From Geminicoccaceae bacterium (lineage in GTDB: Bacteria > Pseudomonadota > Alphaproteobacteria > Geminicoccales > Geminicoccaceae), in assembly GCA_028285265.1 (NCBI GenBank), contig JANQPX010000032.1:1-64000 (forward strand): DNA of 64,000 nt, given 5' to 3'. Positions 62,504 through 64,000 of this stretch are shown here, piece after piece. Numbering within the stretch: the first letter of the stretch is position 1; each line of letters opens with the position of its first letter. The notes beneath the pieces were generated by a model. That model did not search any database. It was not told where the DNA came from and was given only the letters and a program-made list of their open reading frames with translations. The position numbers and the translations under genes are program-made.

Positions 62504-64000
62504 ATGACAGGACAACGAATGCCGGGCGAGGGATTGCACGCATCTTCCAACGGCAAATTTCAAAAGGACAATCTGAACGTCTGGCAAAAGCTGCGCCATC
62601 GCTTACGCAATCGCTCCGACAGCGAGCATGAGCAGATTCTGATAAGGGTTGGATTCGCCGCTGCAATCCTGGCGTATTTGGTATTCCTGGTGGATGGAGC
62701 CAAGGCATCATCGATTTGGCACGCCTGCCTCTTCATTGGCGTGATCTATGCACTTGGGTCGCTTCTGCTTGTCGGTCATGTGCTTTGGCGTCCAGACACA
62801 AGCGTGCCGCGACGCTTCGCTGGGATGCTTCTCGATCTGGCTTGCTTACCGGCAGGCATGATTGTTGGAGAGGCTTGGGTAGCCCCGCTCTATCCGATGT
62901 TTTTGTGGATCACCTTCGGCATGGGGTTCAGGTTTGGCGAACGCTACCTCTTTGCATCCGCCGGACTGAGCTTGGTCGGTTTTGGGACCGTGATTGCGCT
63001 CACCGACTTTTGGGGATCGCAGCTGGTTTTTTCCGCAACTCTCCTCACCGCACTGATCGTTCTACCTGCTTATGCCTGGACGTTGTTGAAAAAGCTCACG
63101 GCTGCAGTCGAACGGGCTGAACAGGCTAGCCAAGCTAAGAGCCGTTTTGTTGCTTCCATGAGCCACGAACTACGAACGCCGCTCAATGCCATTATTGGCA
63201 TGTCGGATCTCTTAAATATCGAACGACTCTCACTGCAGCAGCGCGACATGGCAACCACCATAAAGACGGCAGGCCAGACGCTGTTGGATATGGTGGACGA
63301 CGTCCTGAACCTTGCCCAGATCGAGGCCGAGAACGTCGCCAAAGCACATGTCGACTTCGACCTTCACGCCCTCTTAGCGACCGTTCGTTCACTGCACCTC
63401 CGCCCGGCCTTAGAAAAAGGCCTGGATCTCCATGTGCATATCGAGCCAGATGTGCCTTTCCAGCTCCGCGGCAATGATCGTTCGCTTCGGCAAATCCTGG
63501 TCAACCTCGTCACCAATGCGATCAAATTCACGGATACCGGTCAGGTGGCCATTCATGTGGCAGTAGACAGCGTGGCGGGTGATGATGTTCGTTTGTCATT
63601 CGTGGTCGAGGACACGGGATGTGGTATTGCGCTCGAAGATCAGGAAAAGATCTTTGAACGCTTCTTTCAGACGGATCGAAGCGTTGACCAAGAGACCGGC
63701 GGTGCCGGGCTTGGGCTCGCAATCGCACAACAATTGACCGAGTTACTTGATGGTCAGCTGACTGTCCGAAGCCAAATTGACCAGGGCTCACATTTTTGCC
63801 TCATCGCTTCATTTGGTTATCGGGTTGAATCGGAGCTTGCACTGAGCGGCGACGTCATCGTTCTGGGCGAGACTGAAGCAACAACATCCATTTGCCGACA
63901 ATTGGACGCTTGGGGCGCGCAAACCAGGAGGCTTAGAGAGCCTATTGATTCTGATGCTCTCTTCGCCGCTAGTGACCATGGTCAGCAGGCACTGATCGTC
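62504..64000 (+). CDS. RpfC-like membrane histidine kinase, truncated by the window end
   Basis: The frame is open from ATG 62504 to the last base (499 codons). The N-terminal part (about 40-200) has five to six hydrophobic segments with the string RSDSEHEQILIR (38-49), RPDTSVPRRFAGMLLDL and APLYPMFLWITFGMGFRFGERY. These correspond closely, in my recollection, to the DSF-sensing membrane domain of RpfC. The kinase core follows, with the H-box MSHELRTPLNAI (His221), the N-box NLVTNAIKFTDTG (about 336-348), and DTGCGIALEDQEKIFERFFQ and GAGLGLAIA further on. A hybrid receiver domain would be expected beyond the window. It lies about 145 bases downstream of the GGDEF-EAL regulator. The ribosome binding site is weak. 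Confidence 0.88.
   Translation, partial: MTGQRMPGEGLHASSNGKFQKDNLNVWQKLRHRLRNRSDSEHEQILIRVGFAAAILAYLVFLVDGAKASSIWHACLFIGVIYALGSLLLVGHVLWRPDTSVPRRFAGMLLDLACLPAGMIVGEAWVAPLYPMFLWITFGMGFRFGERYLFASAGLSLVGFGTVIALTDFWGSQLVFSATLLTALIVLPAYAWTLLKKLTAAVERAEQASQAKSRFVASMSHELRTPLNAIIGMSDLLNIERLSLQQRDMATTIKTAGQTLLDMVDDVLNLAQIEAENVAKAHVDFDLHALLATVRSLHLRPALEKGLDLHVHIEPDVPFQLRGNDRSLRQILVNLVTNAIKFTDTGQVAIHVAVDSVAGDDVRLSFVVEDTGCGIALEDQEKIFERFFQTDRSVDQETGGAGLGLAIAQQLTELLDGQLTVRSQIDQGSHFCLIASFGYRVESELALSGDVIVLGETEATTSICRQLDAWGAQTRRLREPIDSDALFAASDHGQQALIV

Overview
The window looks like chromosomal DNA of an alphaproteobacterium with medium-high GC, probably Rhodospirillales-like, although the order is an inference. 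Support comes from the conserved minus-strand block miaB-phoH-ybeY-corC-lnt-XRE regulator-metK-trmB, a MucR/Ros regulator, the block trpS-DUF2333-nfuA-tsaB-rimI, glnD followed by murJ, and the small DUF1127 and DUF1192 proteins. I saw no rRNA, tRNA, CRISPR array or intact insertion sequence.

Layout. 1-9.5 kb: the tail of a secreted repeat-type protein with its terminator, a small secreted protein, then the housekeeping operon. 9.5-14.5 kb: mucR with a hairpin terminator and a divergent tusA-like gene, then the trpS/nfuA/tsaB/rimI block. 14.6-23.3 kb: an accessory catabolic and transport region with a decayed HxlR-type regulator, a DUF1330 protein, a TcuA/TcuB-like pair, an acyl-CoA dehydrogenase, and MATE, EamA and MFS transporters. 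23.6-35 kb: cell envelope and nitrogen control, with a SPOR protein, glnD-murJ, a giant BON/OmpA protein paired with a coiled-coil/helix-hairpin-helix membrane protein, and a lipid A acyltransferase homologue lacking its catalytic His. 35.6-43.8 kb: a MocR regulator divergent from DUF1127-phzF, sulfate activation (cysD-cysNC), an isopropylmalate-dehydrogenase-like enzyme and gpt. 44.3-51.2 kb: DUF1192 and a Nudix enzyme, then a six-gene operon joining a four-subunit succinate dehydrogenase/fumarate reductase to a two-subunit class I fumarase, preceded by an M24-fold protein with altered metal ligands. 51.3-54.1 kb: an orphan BrnA-like protein and a translationally coupled kinase plus divergent enolase. 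54.8-64 kb: a penicillin/AHL-acylase-type Ntn hydrolase, a second XRE regulator, FIST and Nudix genes, and a signalling pair of a REC-PAS-GGDEF-EAL regulator and an RpfC-like membrane histidine kinase cut by the window end.

The strongest candidates for undescribed biology are (i) the RpfC-like kinase next to a GGDEF-EAL regulator, where the classical partner is an HD-GYP regulator, (ii) the GTGA-coupled kinase/enolase-paralogue pair, (iii) the frdBCDA-fumarase operon, and (iv) the BON/OmpA plus coiled-coil pair. Domain calls rest on motifs read by eye and on remembered family features. No database search was run.
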